A stretch of 64,000 nucleotides of DNA from contig OY992832.1 of NCBI GenBank assembly GCA_963921425.1, forward strand, positions 14,230,335-14,294,334. Direction: 5' to 3'. Shown piece after piece: positions 1-11,430 of the stretch. Within the stretch, counting starts at the first letter, position 1. Each line of letters opens with the position of its first letter. The position numbers and the translations under genes were made by a program. The notes beneath the pieces were generated by a model. That model made no database searches, was not told where the DNA came from, and was given only the letters and a program-made list of their open reading frames with translations. Origin of the DNA: Dryas octopetala. Taxonomy: Eukaryota; Streptophyta; Magnoliopsida; Rosales; Rosaceae.

Positions 1-1269
1 ACTTAGCCAATCATGTAGCAGAAAAACACCACCTCTAAATCCATCATTCAGACTTGTTAATTTTTTAAATAATTATTTTTTATTTTTTGCAATCAAATTG
101 GGCTAGATTTATAAGTTGAAACCAAAAAAAAAAAAAAAAAAGTTCAGTTCGGTTATGTGCCTATTTGGATATAAAATAATGCTAATAATACACTAGGAGA
201 AAATGACACTATTGACAGAGTCAACATGATAGGAACACTAGAGACTCACTTCTGGTCACATGTGTCCTAAATAGAGAGATCTCATACGGGGCAATATTCG
301 GTGGTCCCACCTTGGACAATGACATGAGAGAAAAACAATGAAAGAATGAGATCATTTTATTTTATTAATTTTCCTTTTTTTTTTATCTGAGTTTATTTTA
401 TTAATGTTATGTTCTTTGGACTGCAGATAACTGTAGTATGAAAAAAGAAAAATACTTAATTGGGTTGCTTTTACAAAGGGTTAGCTTCTAAAATCTAAAA
501 TATGCAGTTGGCTTTATGTTTGGGCAATGGTGCAAAATTGCAGGCTTTGGCATATACTGATAGGGCAAGAAAACAAGCATATAGTTGGTAACCGAGAATG
601 AGACTCCGGCCGAACAAAAATGTGTCGACTTTCAGCCTATCGTAACAATGCAAAAGGCAAAAGAAAACTACAACCAATAAAGATCAAAAGCCTCCAAATC
701 CTTCACATAAAGTCATTTTTTGTTACATTGAATTGAATCGAATCGTCGACTTAAACTAACTCTAGCCCATTATTCTATCCACCCTTCTTACTTGAGAACT
801 CATGTCATTTTGTGTAAGGTAATGCTAAAAAGTACTTTTTTATTTTTTGGACACATATCATCTTTTAACTGAATTGTTCTATCACTTGTCAAAAACAGCC
901 CCACCCAACCTTTTTCGGATGTAATTGTAACAAAGGGTTTTCTAGTTTTACTGGGAATATTTTTGATCAAGTAGTAGGAATGCATGCAGACAAATTTTAA
1001 CAGTAACCAAGTAACTATTCATTGTTTGCCAAGATACAACATGGTTGCAGGCTTATTAAAAAACCAAGTCCCTCCATTTGCATTTGCAAACATTGGCATC
1101 AGCACAGTCAATAAAAAGGACAATACAACAGATAACAAGCTGCCGATATTCTGCCAACTAAATTAGTAAATTGCACATCAATGCAATAAAGCAATATCAA
1201 TGTGAGTTCTATTTACTTCTGGTTAAATAGGTAATATCTGAAAGTTTTGTACATCAGAACTCAGAAGAA
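1..1269. other. Upstream region of the ABCB gene
   Basis: AT-rich sequence with no supportable gene. It contains a 19-base A run near 124-142 and scattered T runs. The last few hundred bases should hold the promoter and 5'UTR of the ABCB transporter that starts at 1270. I could not place a convincing TATA box. Confidence 0.5.
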
Positions 1270-4200
1270 ATGGGGCTCAAAAACAGCATGTTTCGCTACG
1301 CAGATGGCATCGACAAGTTGTTGATGTTGTTTGGGACTTTAGGCAGCATTGGTGATGGGTTGCAGAACCCTCTCATGATGTATGTTCTTAGTGAGGTTAT
1401 CAATTCATATGGAAGTGCCAATGGCGCTTTGACAAATGATGATGTAGACAAGGTAAGCATATATGGTGTAAATTCTCTCAGTAATATTGATGTAGTACAA
1501 GGCATATTACCAGTTTTTTGGCTAGAAAAAAAAGAACAGCACCCCTGAACTATGCACATAATTTAGCATTATATAGAAAAGGGGAAGAAAATTGTTGTTT
1601 TTACCAATTATTAAATGGTTTTGTCTGTATAATGATATAGGTGTCAGGTTTACCATGTACAATCTTCCTGTTTAATGAGTAAAGCTTCCACGTCACGGGT
1701 GTATACATTTCTTGTGTTTATCTCTCATGACATATGTTGTGCTCAGTTATGTGAGGAGAGAGATAGACATATAAGTTGTAGACACACGTGATATGAGTGT
1801 TTTTTTTCTTCCATTTCAACAAATAACATGAATTTGATAACCAAATTAAGCTTTTCAAATTAGGTTGAGTGTGTCAAAATTTTCATTATATCAACAGGGT
1901 TACTAACCCTCTCTCTGGTTCTGGAGGAAAGAAAAAGAAATCCTTTTGAGAGCTAAAATAGGAGCATCTAGTCAGTTGGAACTTGACTAGTACTGCAAAA
2001 ACAGATCAGCAGGGTTGGGGTGGTCGGTCCAGGAATTTATAGAACTGAAAATGTGATTTTCTGTAATCTGGATAGTTTTATGAATGTTGCATGCAGTTTG
2101 TGAACTTGCTAACTTTGATTTTCATTTTTCCAGTATGCACTCAGGCTACTCTATGTTGCACTTGCTGTTGGACTTGCTGCATTTGTTGGTACGTAAATTG
2201 AACTGTTAATTACTATTTTTCCAGTAATTTTTTCTTTTTTAGCACTGCAACTTGAGTCTAACAATCTACTTCTGCAGAAGGATTATGTTGGACACGAACC
2301 GCAGAGAGGCAGACTTCTAGAATGAGAATGGAATATCTGAAATCTGTCCTCAAACAAGAAGTTTCCTTCTTTGACACCCAAACTGCTGGTTCTTCAACAA
2401 CATACCAAGTCATCTCAGTCATATCCTCTGATGCCAATGCAGTCCAAGTTGCTTTATGCGAGAAGGTTAAATTTCTTAATAAACCCAACTAAAGATTAAA
2501 AGAATTATGAGAACATATCCACAGACAAAGTTCAAAGAGGTTTTGATATGAAACTACAAAAGTTACAATATATATATATAGAGAGAGAGAGAACATTACA
2601 TGGAGACATATTTGTAATCTGTACATGGCCATTCTTTACATATTAGGCCTACTACCCAAGGATTTAGTTCTCAGAACTTATTTCTAAAATTGCACAGCAT
2701 AAAAGTCCTAGCATGTATGATAATCTGATTATGTCTGTCTAAAAGGATTAGCCAACTCTCATATTATTGCAAGTTTGAAACAATAATATAGACGGCCTAT
2801 TTTTGCTACTTAATAGATGGTCCATTTGTGAATGCATTATATGCCAATCTGGTAGAAAAAAGACAAAATCTTACCAGTAACAAATGCAGCACTCTTCACT
2901 CAAATGAAGCATAGATTGAATGCACTTTGGGGACAAATTATCAGTTGGATGCAAGTTTTCATCTATGTGCATTTTAAGTATTTAGCTAAATGGGATTTCT
3001 TCCTTGATGTAGATACCTGACTGCCTGGCTTACATGTCAACTTTCTTCTTCTGTCACATATTTGCCTTCACACTGTCATGGAGATTGGCGTTGGCTGCTA
3101 TGCCGCTTTCAATCATGTTCATAACTCCAGGACTTGTCTTTGGCAAGATTTTGATGGGCCTAGTAATGAAGGGGATTGCATCATATGGGGTTGCAGGTGG
3201 GATTGCTGAACAAGCAATTTCTTCAATAAGAACTGTATATTCATATGTTGGAGAGAATCAAACACTAACTAGGTTCAGCAGTGCACTTGAGAGTGTTACA
3301 AAACTTGGAATCAAGGTTGGTTTTGTAAAGGGAGTGCTGATGGGAAGCATGGGAATCATTTATGTCGGTTGGGGTTTTCAGGCTTGGGTTGGGACTTATT
3401 TGGTTACTCAGAAAGGAGAAGATGGTGGGCATGTTTTTGTAGCTGGTTTCAATGTCCTCATGGGAGGCCTGTGAGTTACTTTTTCAAAAACTAATCCCTG
3501 TTTACACTTTTTGAAGATCACTGCCATTATTATGATTCAATTACTTGCTTTCAATCTTGAACTCATAATTTAGCTTTTCTACAGGAGTATTTTAAGTGCA
3601 CTCCCAAATTTAACTGCCATCACAGAGGCATTAGCAGCTACAACTCGAATTCTTGAAATGATTGATCGGCTTCCTAGTATTGACACTGAAGACAGAAAAG
3701 GGAAGGCTTTATCACATGTGAGAGGAGAAATAGAATTCAAAGACATTTACTTCAGTTACCCATCAAGACCTGATACCCCAGTCCTACAAGGCTTGAGTCT
3801 GAAGGTTCCAGCTGGCAAGAGTGTAGGTCTAGTTGGTGGCAGTGGTTCTGGCAAGTCAACAATCATTTCATTGCTTGAAAGATTTTATGACCCCATTGAA
3901 GGAGAAATACTCTTGGATGGACACAAAATTAGAAGACTTCAGCCAAAATGGTTGCGATCCCAAATTGGTCTAGTTAATCAAGAGCCTGTTCTGTTTGCAA
4001 CTTCCATAAAAGAGAATATACTTTTTGGAAAGGAAGGAGCCTCAATGGAAGAAGTAATAATTGCGGCTAAAGCTGCAAATGCACATGACTTCATTGTTAA
4101 GTTAACAGACGGATATGAAACTCAAGTATGCTATCTTTCCACTCTTTAAATTTCTTTTTAGTTTCCTTGCTTGATTTTCTTCTTAAAAAAATAAAAAATA

Positions 4201-7130
4201 GTCTACCAAGAAACATACAACTTCTCAGTCAAGAGTCGTCAATACCTGAACAGGTATATCCTTCTTATGCAACAAGATGAAGTTAAAAATAGTCTCATGA
4301 CATCAGTCTTTTAAATAAGAATTATGAACTTCTCAGAAATTGATCATGTAATTCCTACTCATAACATGATTTCTTTGGTTTGCCCAGGCTGGTCAATTCG
4401 GATTTTCACTGTCTGGTGGGCAAAAGCAGAGAATTGCTATAGCTAGAGCTCTTCTCAGGGATCCAAAAATCCTGCTTCTTGATGAAGCAACTAGTGCATT
4501 GGATGCACAGTCTGAAAGAGTAGTACAGGAGGCAATTGATCAGGCATCAAAAGGGAGGACCACAATCCTAATTGCCCACCGCCTGTCCACAATCCGAACA
4601 GCAAACTTGATTGTAGTTCTTCAAGCTGGGAAAGTAGTTGAATCAGGCTCACACAATGAGCTGATGCAAAAGAATGGGGAGCAGAAAGGTGAATACTTCA
4701 AGATGGTACAGTTGCAGCAGATGGCAACCCAAAATGAAGCTCCTGACGATTTCAATACTCAAATGTATGAAAAACCTCGCCGTAGGAGGAGTGTTGCACC
4801 AAGCCCCATTAGTGTCAGATCAAGTCCATCACCATACCCCTTCAGTGGCACAGCAATGTCTATCTCCATGGGCACACCCTACTCCTTCTCCGTCCAATAT
4901 GATCCCGATGATGAAAGTTATGATGAAGACATAAAGAACTCAACTTATCCTCCTCCTTCGCAATGGCGTCTGCTGAAAATGAATGCACCAGAGTGGGGAC
5001 AAGCTTTACTTGGATGCTTGGGTGCAATAGGTTCTTGGGCAGTACAACCTATAAATGCCTACTGTGTAGGATCACTTATATCAGTGTACTTCCTCCAGGA
5101 CAAATCAGAAATTAAGTCCAAATCCAGAGTCTTGTCCCTTGTTTTCTTAGGCATTGGTGTTTTCAACTTCTTCACCAATCTCCTCCAACACTACAATTTT
5201 GCAATTATGGGAGAAAAGTTGACCACAAGGGTCAGGAAGATGCTACTTGAGAAGCTGATGACTTTTGAGATTGGGTGGTTTGACCAAGATGAGAACACAA
5301 GTGCAGCTATTAGTGCAAGGTTGGCCACTGAAGTAAACATGATTCGATCTCTTGTTGGGGACAGGATGTCATTGTTGGTCCAAGCAATTTTTGGGGCTTC
5401 CTTTGCTTATGCAGTAGGACTTAAGCTGACATGGAGGCTATCCCTTGTGATGATAGCAGTGCAGCCACTAGTCATTGGGAGCTTTTACGCAAGGAGTATC
5501 TTAATGAAGAGCATGGGTGAGAAAGCCCAAAAAGCTCAAAAGCAAGGAAGTCAATTGGCAAGTGAAGCTGTCACTAACCACAGAACTATAACTGCCTTCT
5601 CTTCTCAGAAAAGAATTTTGGGGCTGTTTGGTGCAACCTTGAATGGTCCTAAGAAGGAGAGTATCAAACAGTCCTATGTTTCGGGTGCTGGCTTGTTTAG
5701 CTCCCAATTCTTTAACACCGCTGCGACAGCTTTAGCTTACTGGTATGGTGGGAGGCTACTGGTGCTAGAGTTGATAACTCCAAAGCATCTGTTTCAGGCG
5801 TTTTTGATATTGCTGTTTACTGCCTATATCATTGCAGAAGCAGGAAGCATGACTTCTGATATATCCAAAGGAAGCACTGCCATTCATTCAGTTTTCGCAA
5901 TCTTAGACAGGAAAAGTGAGATTGATCCGGATAACAAATGGGGACTGGAAATCAAGAAGAGGATAAAGGGTTGTGTCGAGTTCAAAAATGTTTTCTTCTC
6001 ATATCCAACAAGACCTGAGCAGATGATACTTAAGGGACTGAGCCTCAGAATTGATGCAGGCAAAACAGTGGCACTAGTTGGGCAGAGTGGTTCTGGAAAA
6101 TCCACCCTTATTGGACTTATTGAGAGGTTCTATGATCCAATGAAGGGATCAGTATATATAGATGCGCAGGATATTAAGAACTATAACTTGAGAATGTTGA
6201 GGTCACGTATTGCATTAGTTAGTCAAGAACCAACCCTCTTTGCTGGAACTATCCGCGAAAATATTGCCTACGGTAGGGAAAATGCAAAAGAATCTGAGAT
6301 AAAGAAGGCTGCAGTTCTGGCCAATGCTCATGAATTTATAAGGTATGAAATTACAAATGACATAATATATATTGTTAATTTCCTTTCTAACATATTATTT
6401 ACTTGATATAAATTGTTGGTCCTTTTGGGGTACAATGGTAGTCTAATAGTATTAACATGGGATTAATTTCAAAAGAAGATATGATTTATTATTGGCAGCA
6501 ATCACCTAACTTTAGCAGAAACTCTTCAAGGGTTTCTGCATACCATTCAAAGAAAGAAATTTCCGAGTACAAACATTAATTATAATTAAGGAAACACTTT
6601 TGACTCTATAATTATGTGCCCTCAAGGTTAGCTAATTTGGATGACTTTCTCAAACGGAACACAAGTTGCATACCAAAAGTTTATGTTTATCTGCAGCTTC
6701 ATAATCTACTAAATTTTTTCTTTTCTTTTCTGTTTCTTTTTTCAATGTTTGCAGTGGAATGGATGAGGGTTATAATACATATTGTGGAGAGAGAGGAGTT
6801 CAGCTATCAGGAGGTCAGAAACAAAGGATTGCACTTGCTCGGGCAATACTGAAGAACCCGTCAATCCTCCTGCTGGACGAGGCTACCAGTGCACTTGATA
6901 GTGTGTCAGAAAACGTGGTTCAAGGAGCACTTGAGAAGATGATGGTTAATAGAACATGTATAGTCATTGCTCACCGTTTATCCACGATACAGAAGGCCAA
7001 CTCCATTGCTGTGATCAAGGATGGGAAGGTTGCAGAACAAGGTTCACATAATGAACTGATTTCCTTAGGACGCAACGGAGCATACTTCTCTCTGATAAAA
7101 CTACAAACTGGTAGCTCACCTCCCAGGTAA
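1270..7130 (+). CDS. ABC transporter, subfamily B full transporter (ABCB15-like, MDR/P-glycoprotein type)
   Basis: Seven exons join in frame: 1270-1452, 2134-2188, 2278-2465, 3013-3470, 3585-4125, 4388-6342 and 6755-7130, all with GT-AG borders. They encode about 1251 aa, the normal length for the family. The order is TMD1-NBD1-linker-TMD2-NBD2. NBD1 has Walker [10 protein letters not shown] (about 379-387), signature LSGGQ (about 483) and Walker B ending DE (507-508). NBD2 has Walker [10 protein letters not shown] (about 1040-1048), signature LSGGQ (about 1144) and Walker B DE (1168-1169). Both sites look catalytically complete. The linker after NBD1 is rich in Arg, Ser and Pro, as expected for a regulatory linker. 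Family members are plasma-membrane ATP-driven exporters, some moving auxin or secondary metabolites. The short N-terminus and linker resemble the ABCB15/16/17/18/22 clade. The substrate cannot be inferred. Confidence 0.93.
2567..2592. repeat. (AT)n-(AG)n compound microsatellite in ABCB intron 3
   Basis: A run of TA dinucleotides passes directly into GA dinucleotides within the intron between 2465 and 3013. Confidence 0.85.
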
Positions 7131-8405
7131 ACCAGAGAAATGGTGACTAAATACTAAGGATGTTGTTGCATATAATATGTAGACTGTCTTTGAATTGGTT
7201 ACCTGAATTTTTGTCAATATGAGAAGGAATTTGTATTTAATTGTACTTTACATGAAAGATGGATTATTATTTTAGGTTTGGTATGAGAACTCCCATGGAA
7301 AATACTGTAATTATCTGTTGTAAGCATGCTTGCATATCCTACAACATAATAATTTATGGTGGGCTTTAAGGTTGTGCTCATATTTCTGAATTTTAGGGTC
7401 CCATTTGCAGCACAGATACTGTGACATTGAAAGGGTAGGTTGTGTTAAGCCTTTGGGGTTAGTCTAAGAGGTGAGAGTGAGCAGGATAATGGGTTAAGAT
7501 TATGATAGGTCTAAAATTTGATGCTCTTCAATGTAACAAAGAAAAAGGGAGCTGGCAATGTTTTTTTTTTCAAGTATTGGATGGGGTACGTTGAACTGTA
7601 ACTTATTCTAATCCCAACCCTTTTCTGTACCTTCACCACTCGGGCTAACCTTGGGCTTTTAATCCTCATAATTTTAGTTAGGCTAGAAATCAAAAGAGCC
7701 CCCATCCATATTCAGTTCCTTGGTGGCTTGTACTAAAGTGGTCCAGTGACTCCAATGTCCAATGATTCCAATCTCTAAGCCTTTACAGCATGGAAATCTG
7801 ATTCCAAGAACATCACAAATTGATAGCAATTTGAAATCTAACCACGTTCTCATGTGATGTGAGTGGGACTACCCTACTTTTGACAGACTTATCAAAGAAA
7901 ACAGCAAGAATATATTAACCAAAAGAGGCAAAAGCCCTGTTTTTTGCTTACTGAAATATCTCTTCGTTTTGGCAATGAATGCCACTCACACCATACTCAT
8001 TAACTCCATGCAAATGAATGGTGCTATAAAAAGAAAAAATTTCATACACTCAAGTCACCATAAAGTCTATGAATAACATAATTTCCATGCCCAAAAAAGA
8101 AATAATAAAAAAACGATTTTTACTAGCAACAAACGACAGCGTTTCTTTGACCAACATTTACATTTATTTTCTAACACATCAAAAATTGATATACCAATTA
8201 AAAAATTAAAAGAAAAAACCAATAATTAAGATTTAAGATAACCCAAATAGCCACAAAAAAATGTTGGAATATTCCATTTTCAACTAGAAAATATTTTGAG
8301 TACAAGCAAGCAGTGAGTGACCATTTTCTTCCTAAGCCAAAAAACAACGATACTTGTTTGGCGAAATCAAATCAAAAATAACATTAAACTGCAAATGATG
8401 AAAAA
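7131..8405. other. Intergenic region between convergent ABCB and NDR1-like genes
   Basis: This stretch holds the 3'UTR regions of two genes that converge on it. It is AT-rich, and no coding signal or clear repeat was seen. Confidence 0.6.
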
Positions 8406-9062
8406 TCACAAAAGATTAAGAAAAATGAAGACCAGCAAATTGACCAAAAAGCCCACCTGCCCAACAAGGCCCCCAAGAAGCTGATCTGGTGAAGCAGAGA
8501 GCTTAACATCCTTCTTGGGGTTAACTTTCCCACCAGAGTCGTTGACCTCCACAAGTCCCCCAACCATCAACCTGTGTCTCTTGGTCTTCCAGAACATGAT
8601 CTTGAACCTGACAGCCGTGGCCAAATCCACCCTGAAACGCACCGTTCCGTTGGGAAACACCGCCTTGGAAACCGAGGTCCAGTTGAGCTGACCAGGCGTC
8701 AGCGCCAGAGTCTTTGTAGCCTTCTTCTTGTGGCCCTGGTAAAACGCAGAAACATTTGCGTTTCCTATAATGTTGAGGTTGTTGAGGTTGTTGGTGTCGG
8801 GTGATGCTCTGAAAGTGAGGTTGAGGGTATCATAGTAAATTCCCTTGTCCTTGTTGCCGTTGTTGAGCCGGAGGGAGAGGTAGAGGGTGGTGTTGGTGGT
8901 GTCGTTGAGGGTCCTGTTGAGGGCAGGAAGGTAAAAGTCCTTGATGGAGCACTTGGGGTTGGAGGTACGTAGACTCAGCCACATGAAGAGGGCTGTGAGG
9001 CCCAGAGTGAATATGAAGCTGAAGCAACACCGGCAGCAACCCCCGGGTTGAGGATCCGCCAT
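8406..9062 (-). CDS. NDR1: NDR1-like protein (LEA_2 / NHL family)
   Basis: A single exon encodes 218 aa, almost the length of Arabidopsis NDR1 (219 aa). I chose the ATG at 9062 (MADPQPGG, good context ATGGCGG) over an in-frame ATG 24 nt upstream. Order: short Cys-rich cytosolic tail (GCCRCC), one membrane segment at about 12-33, then an LEA_2 domain with many N-glycosylation sites. NDR1-specific strings are NPKCSI, NKDKGIYYD, FYQGHKKKA and RFKIMFWKTKR. The C-terminal 25 residues are hydrophobic, matching the GPI-attachment tail of NDR1. In Arabidopsis the protein sits at the plasma membrane, binds RIN4 and is needed for immunity through several CC-type NLR receptors. The integrin-like NGD tripeptide reported there reads NDS at the matching place here. 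Orthology rests on remembered similarity; a close NHL paralogue is the alternative. Confidence 0.85.
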   Translation of the reverse strand: MADPQPGGCCRCCFSFIFTLGLTALFMWLSLRTSNPKCSIKDFYLPALNRTLNDTTNTTLYLSLRLNNGNKDKGIYYDTLNLTFRASPDTNNLNNLNIIGNANVSAFYQGHKKKATKTLALTPGQLNWTSVSKAVFPNGTVRFRVDLATAVRFKIMFWKTKRHRLMVGGLVEVNDSGGKVNPKKDVKLSASPDQLLGGLVGQVGFLVNLLVFIFLNLL

Positions 9063-9969
9063 GTTTAATATTGGGAACACTCTCAAAGCTAATTAAGCTT
9101 CAAAGAGAGATCCAATGATGAACACATTAAAGAGATGTGGAATGGCAATGGGACTATGGAGCCAATAAACGCAACTGTCTAGTCAAGTGTGTTGGACATA
9201 CAATTACTAGACATTTTCCAACATTAATTATTATCCCAAGTTTTTGTCAGTCTTTGTGAAATGGTTACATATATTTTCTCTTTTATCTCTCTCCCTCTCG
9301 TCACAAATGTTTAATAAAAGTTCATATTTATTAATTAACGTGTTAAATAATATGTCTTTTACTTACTATAAAAACGAGCTCATATTATCATGTAATTTGA
9401 AATTTCTAAAATTGTGATAATAGTTGGTATCTTAAATAAATTTTTATTATTATTGTTTTTCGTGAATGGTTGGTCTTTCTTTAATAAAGTCTTTGTACGT
9501 GTTTTGTGTTTTGTGTTTTGTGTTTTGTGTTTTTGTGTGCTTTTGCTTTATTTCTGGTGTTTGGGTCTTCACTCGGCTGGAGATGGGGCCAGGGCGTGTT
9601 GTGGGGTTGACTTGATTCTTGAGTCTTCACGGTAAATCCTAGGCAGTAGCCACTTCACTTCCTTGGATGATTGGATCCTCTGATGTAAGGTAGTACGAAA
9701 CTACCTACCCACGTTCTTCGATAACTACAAGCATAGTAACTTCTTTGAATTTTCTTTTTTTTTTTCTTTTTAAATTTTTTTTTTTTGTTCATAGAATCAT
9801 AGGAGAAGAAGACAAAACAAAAGCAAAACTATTTTTGGTTATAAATAAAAATCATTGCTGTGACTTTTGGGTACACTTTTTGAACCAAAGTATCTCTACT
9901 ATAATCTCAATTTGTTTAACTTTAATCTCGGCCTATCTGAGTCACCCAACGAGATAGACTATAAATAAT
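9063..9969. other. Upstream region of NDR1-like gene, with a short tandem repeat
   Basis: This holds the divergent 5' flank of the NDR1-like gene. A TTTTGTG heptamer is tandemly repeated at about 9500-9540. Long T runs lie at 9755-9790. No gene was seen. Confidence 0.6.
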
Positions 9970-10998
9970 AAGGGCTGTTATTTGCACATTCTTTTTTTTT
10001 TTTACGCCCCTGTTAAGAAGAAAAAAAAAAAAAACTATACAGCCCCCTTCTTTCCCTCTCTTTTTTTTCTCGTTCACACTCTCCTTCCCCTGTTTTTTTT
10101 TTTTTCTTCTTCTTCTTCTCCAACCCTCCCCCAGCCAGCCCCTCCACCCAACCCACCTAGCCCCTCAACCCCCTCACCCGACCCACCCCTCCCTCCCTCC
10201 CCCTCCGGCCTCCCCCCTCCACCCAACCCACCTAGCCCCTGCACTGACCCCCCCAGCCCCTGCACCACCAAAACAGCCACCACCACCACCTTCTTCTTCC
10301 CCCTACCTAAGCCAAAACAGCCACCACCACTACCACATTCTTCTCTCTCTCTCTCTCTTCTCGCCCAAGCAAATAGCAAAAAAAAAAAAAAAAAAAAGGT
10401 GGCAGGTGGTTCAGCAGACCAGTGCCGAATCCGTCTGTTTCGTTCGACAGGTAACCACCGAACAAACTTGGTTCGTTCGGTGGGTACCTGCCGAACGAAA
10501 CCGACGGGTTCGGCACTGGTCTGCCGAACCTGCAATTTTTTTTTTTTTAAGTTGGTGTTGCGAGGGAGGAGGAGAGAGAAATACGAGGGTCGGTGTTGCG
10601 GGGAGGAGAGAGAGAGAGATGGAGGTGGTCGGGTGAGGGAAGGAGAGTGGGAGGGAGGTGGTCGGTGAGGGAGGGGAAGGGAGGGAGGTTGTCGGGGTGG
10701 GTGAGGGAGGGGAGGGGCTGGGCTAGTTTCAACATTTTTTTTTTTTTGGTTCTTTGTTTTTTTTTTAATTTAAAAATTCATATTTAGGGTGGGGTGTGTA
10801 GTGTTTGGATTAGGTGAGTGTGTAGTAAGAAATTTTGGTGAGATTAATGAAGTTGGAGTATTTTGGTAATAGGAGGAGTGTGTAAAAGAGAAATTTTAAA
10901 TTTTAGAAAATGATAAGAAGTGTGTAAGAGAAAAATGTGTGCAAAAAGAAAAAAAAAAAAAAAAAAAAAAGTATGCAAATAACAGCTCTCTAAATAAT
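9962..10998. mobile_element. Non-autonomous TIR element with 8-bp TSD (hAT-like), 1021 bp
   Basis: The direct repeat TAAATAAT at 9962-9969 and 10991-10998 flanks inverted termini: left AAGGGCTGTTATTTGCA, right complement GAGAGCTGTTATTTGCA. The element proper is 9970-10990. An 8-bp duplication suits the hAT superfamily. No transposase is encoded. The left half is C/T-rich and the right half G/A-rich, so the whole element can fold back. At its centre is a long hairpin (10401-10535) flanked by an A run and a T run. Confidence 0.75.
10401..10535. repeat. Long hairpin rich in CCGAAC, centre of the hAT-like element
   Basis: Two arms of about 65 bp are near-perfect inverted copies around a centre near 10467. 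The shared cores include GCAGACCAGTGCCGAA and TTTCGTTCG. The repeated unit is CCGAAC/GTTCGG. An A run ends at about 10398 and a T run starts at about 10537, extending the symmetry. Confidence 0.85.
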
Positions 10999-11430
10999 TT
11001 AGACCTATTCAACTTCAACATTCTCCAAACATATATTCAACTCTAATCTCAACATATTCGACTTTCTAGGTATTTTGGTCCTTTCACATCCAGCTATTTT
11101 GGTCATTTATCTAAATGTGTCCACGTTGTAATACACAATCAAAAATTTTAATTCATTTAATTCGTTTGCCAGGACAAGAAAATATAGACTTGGAAATTGG
11201 AATCGATTGTTCTTGTAAAAACCCTTTACAAACCTTAGACAAAGAAAGAAAAGCTTAGAATCAATAAAACATGTAAATTGCGCATTCAGTGGCTTGCACT
11301 TTGCCGTGCTAGCTAATGTCTCATAGAACATTAAAAAATAAGGCGAGCAAATAGAAATACAGTTTATACATTTGGAAATGACAACCAAAATCATAACTGT
11401 GTACATAACATGTTACGTGGTGCAAGCAGT
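10999..11430. other. 3' flank of BET3
   Basis: AT-rich 3' flank. It should contain the 3'UTR of the minus-strand BET3 gene, whose stop codon is at 11431. Nothing else was seen. Confidence 0.5.

Noticed and set aside
9982..10668. 228-codon Pro-rich open frame
   Set aside because: It is a translation of the C/T-rich arm of a foldback transposon; low complexity only.
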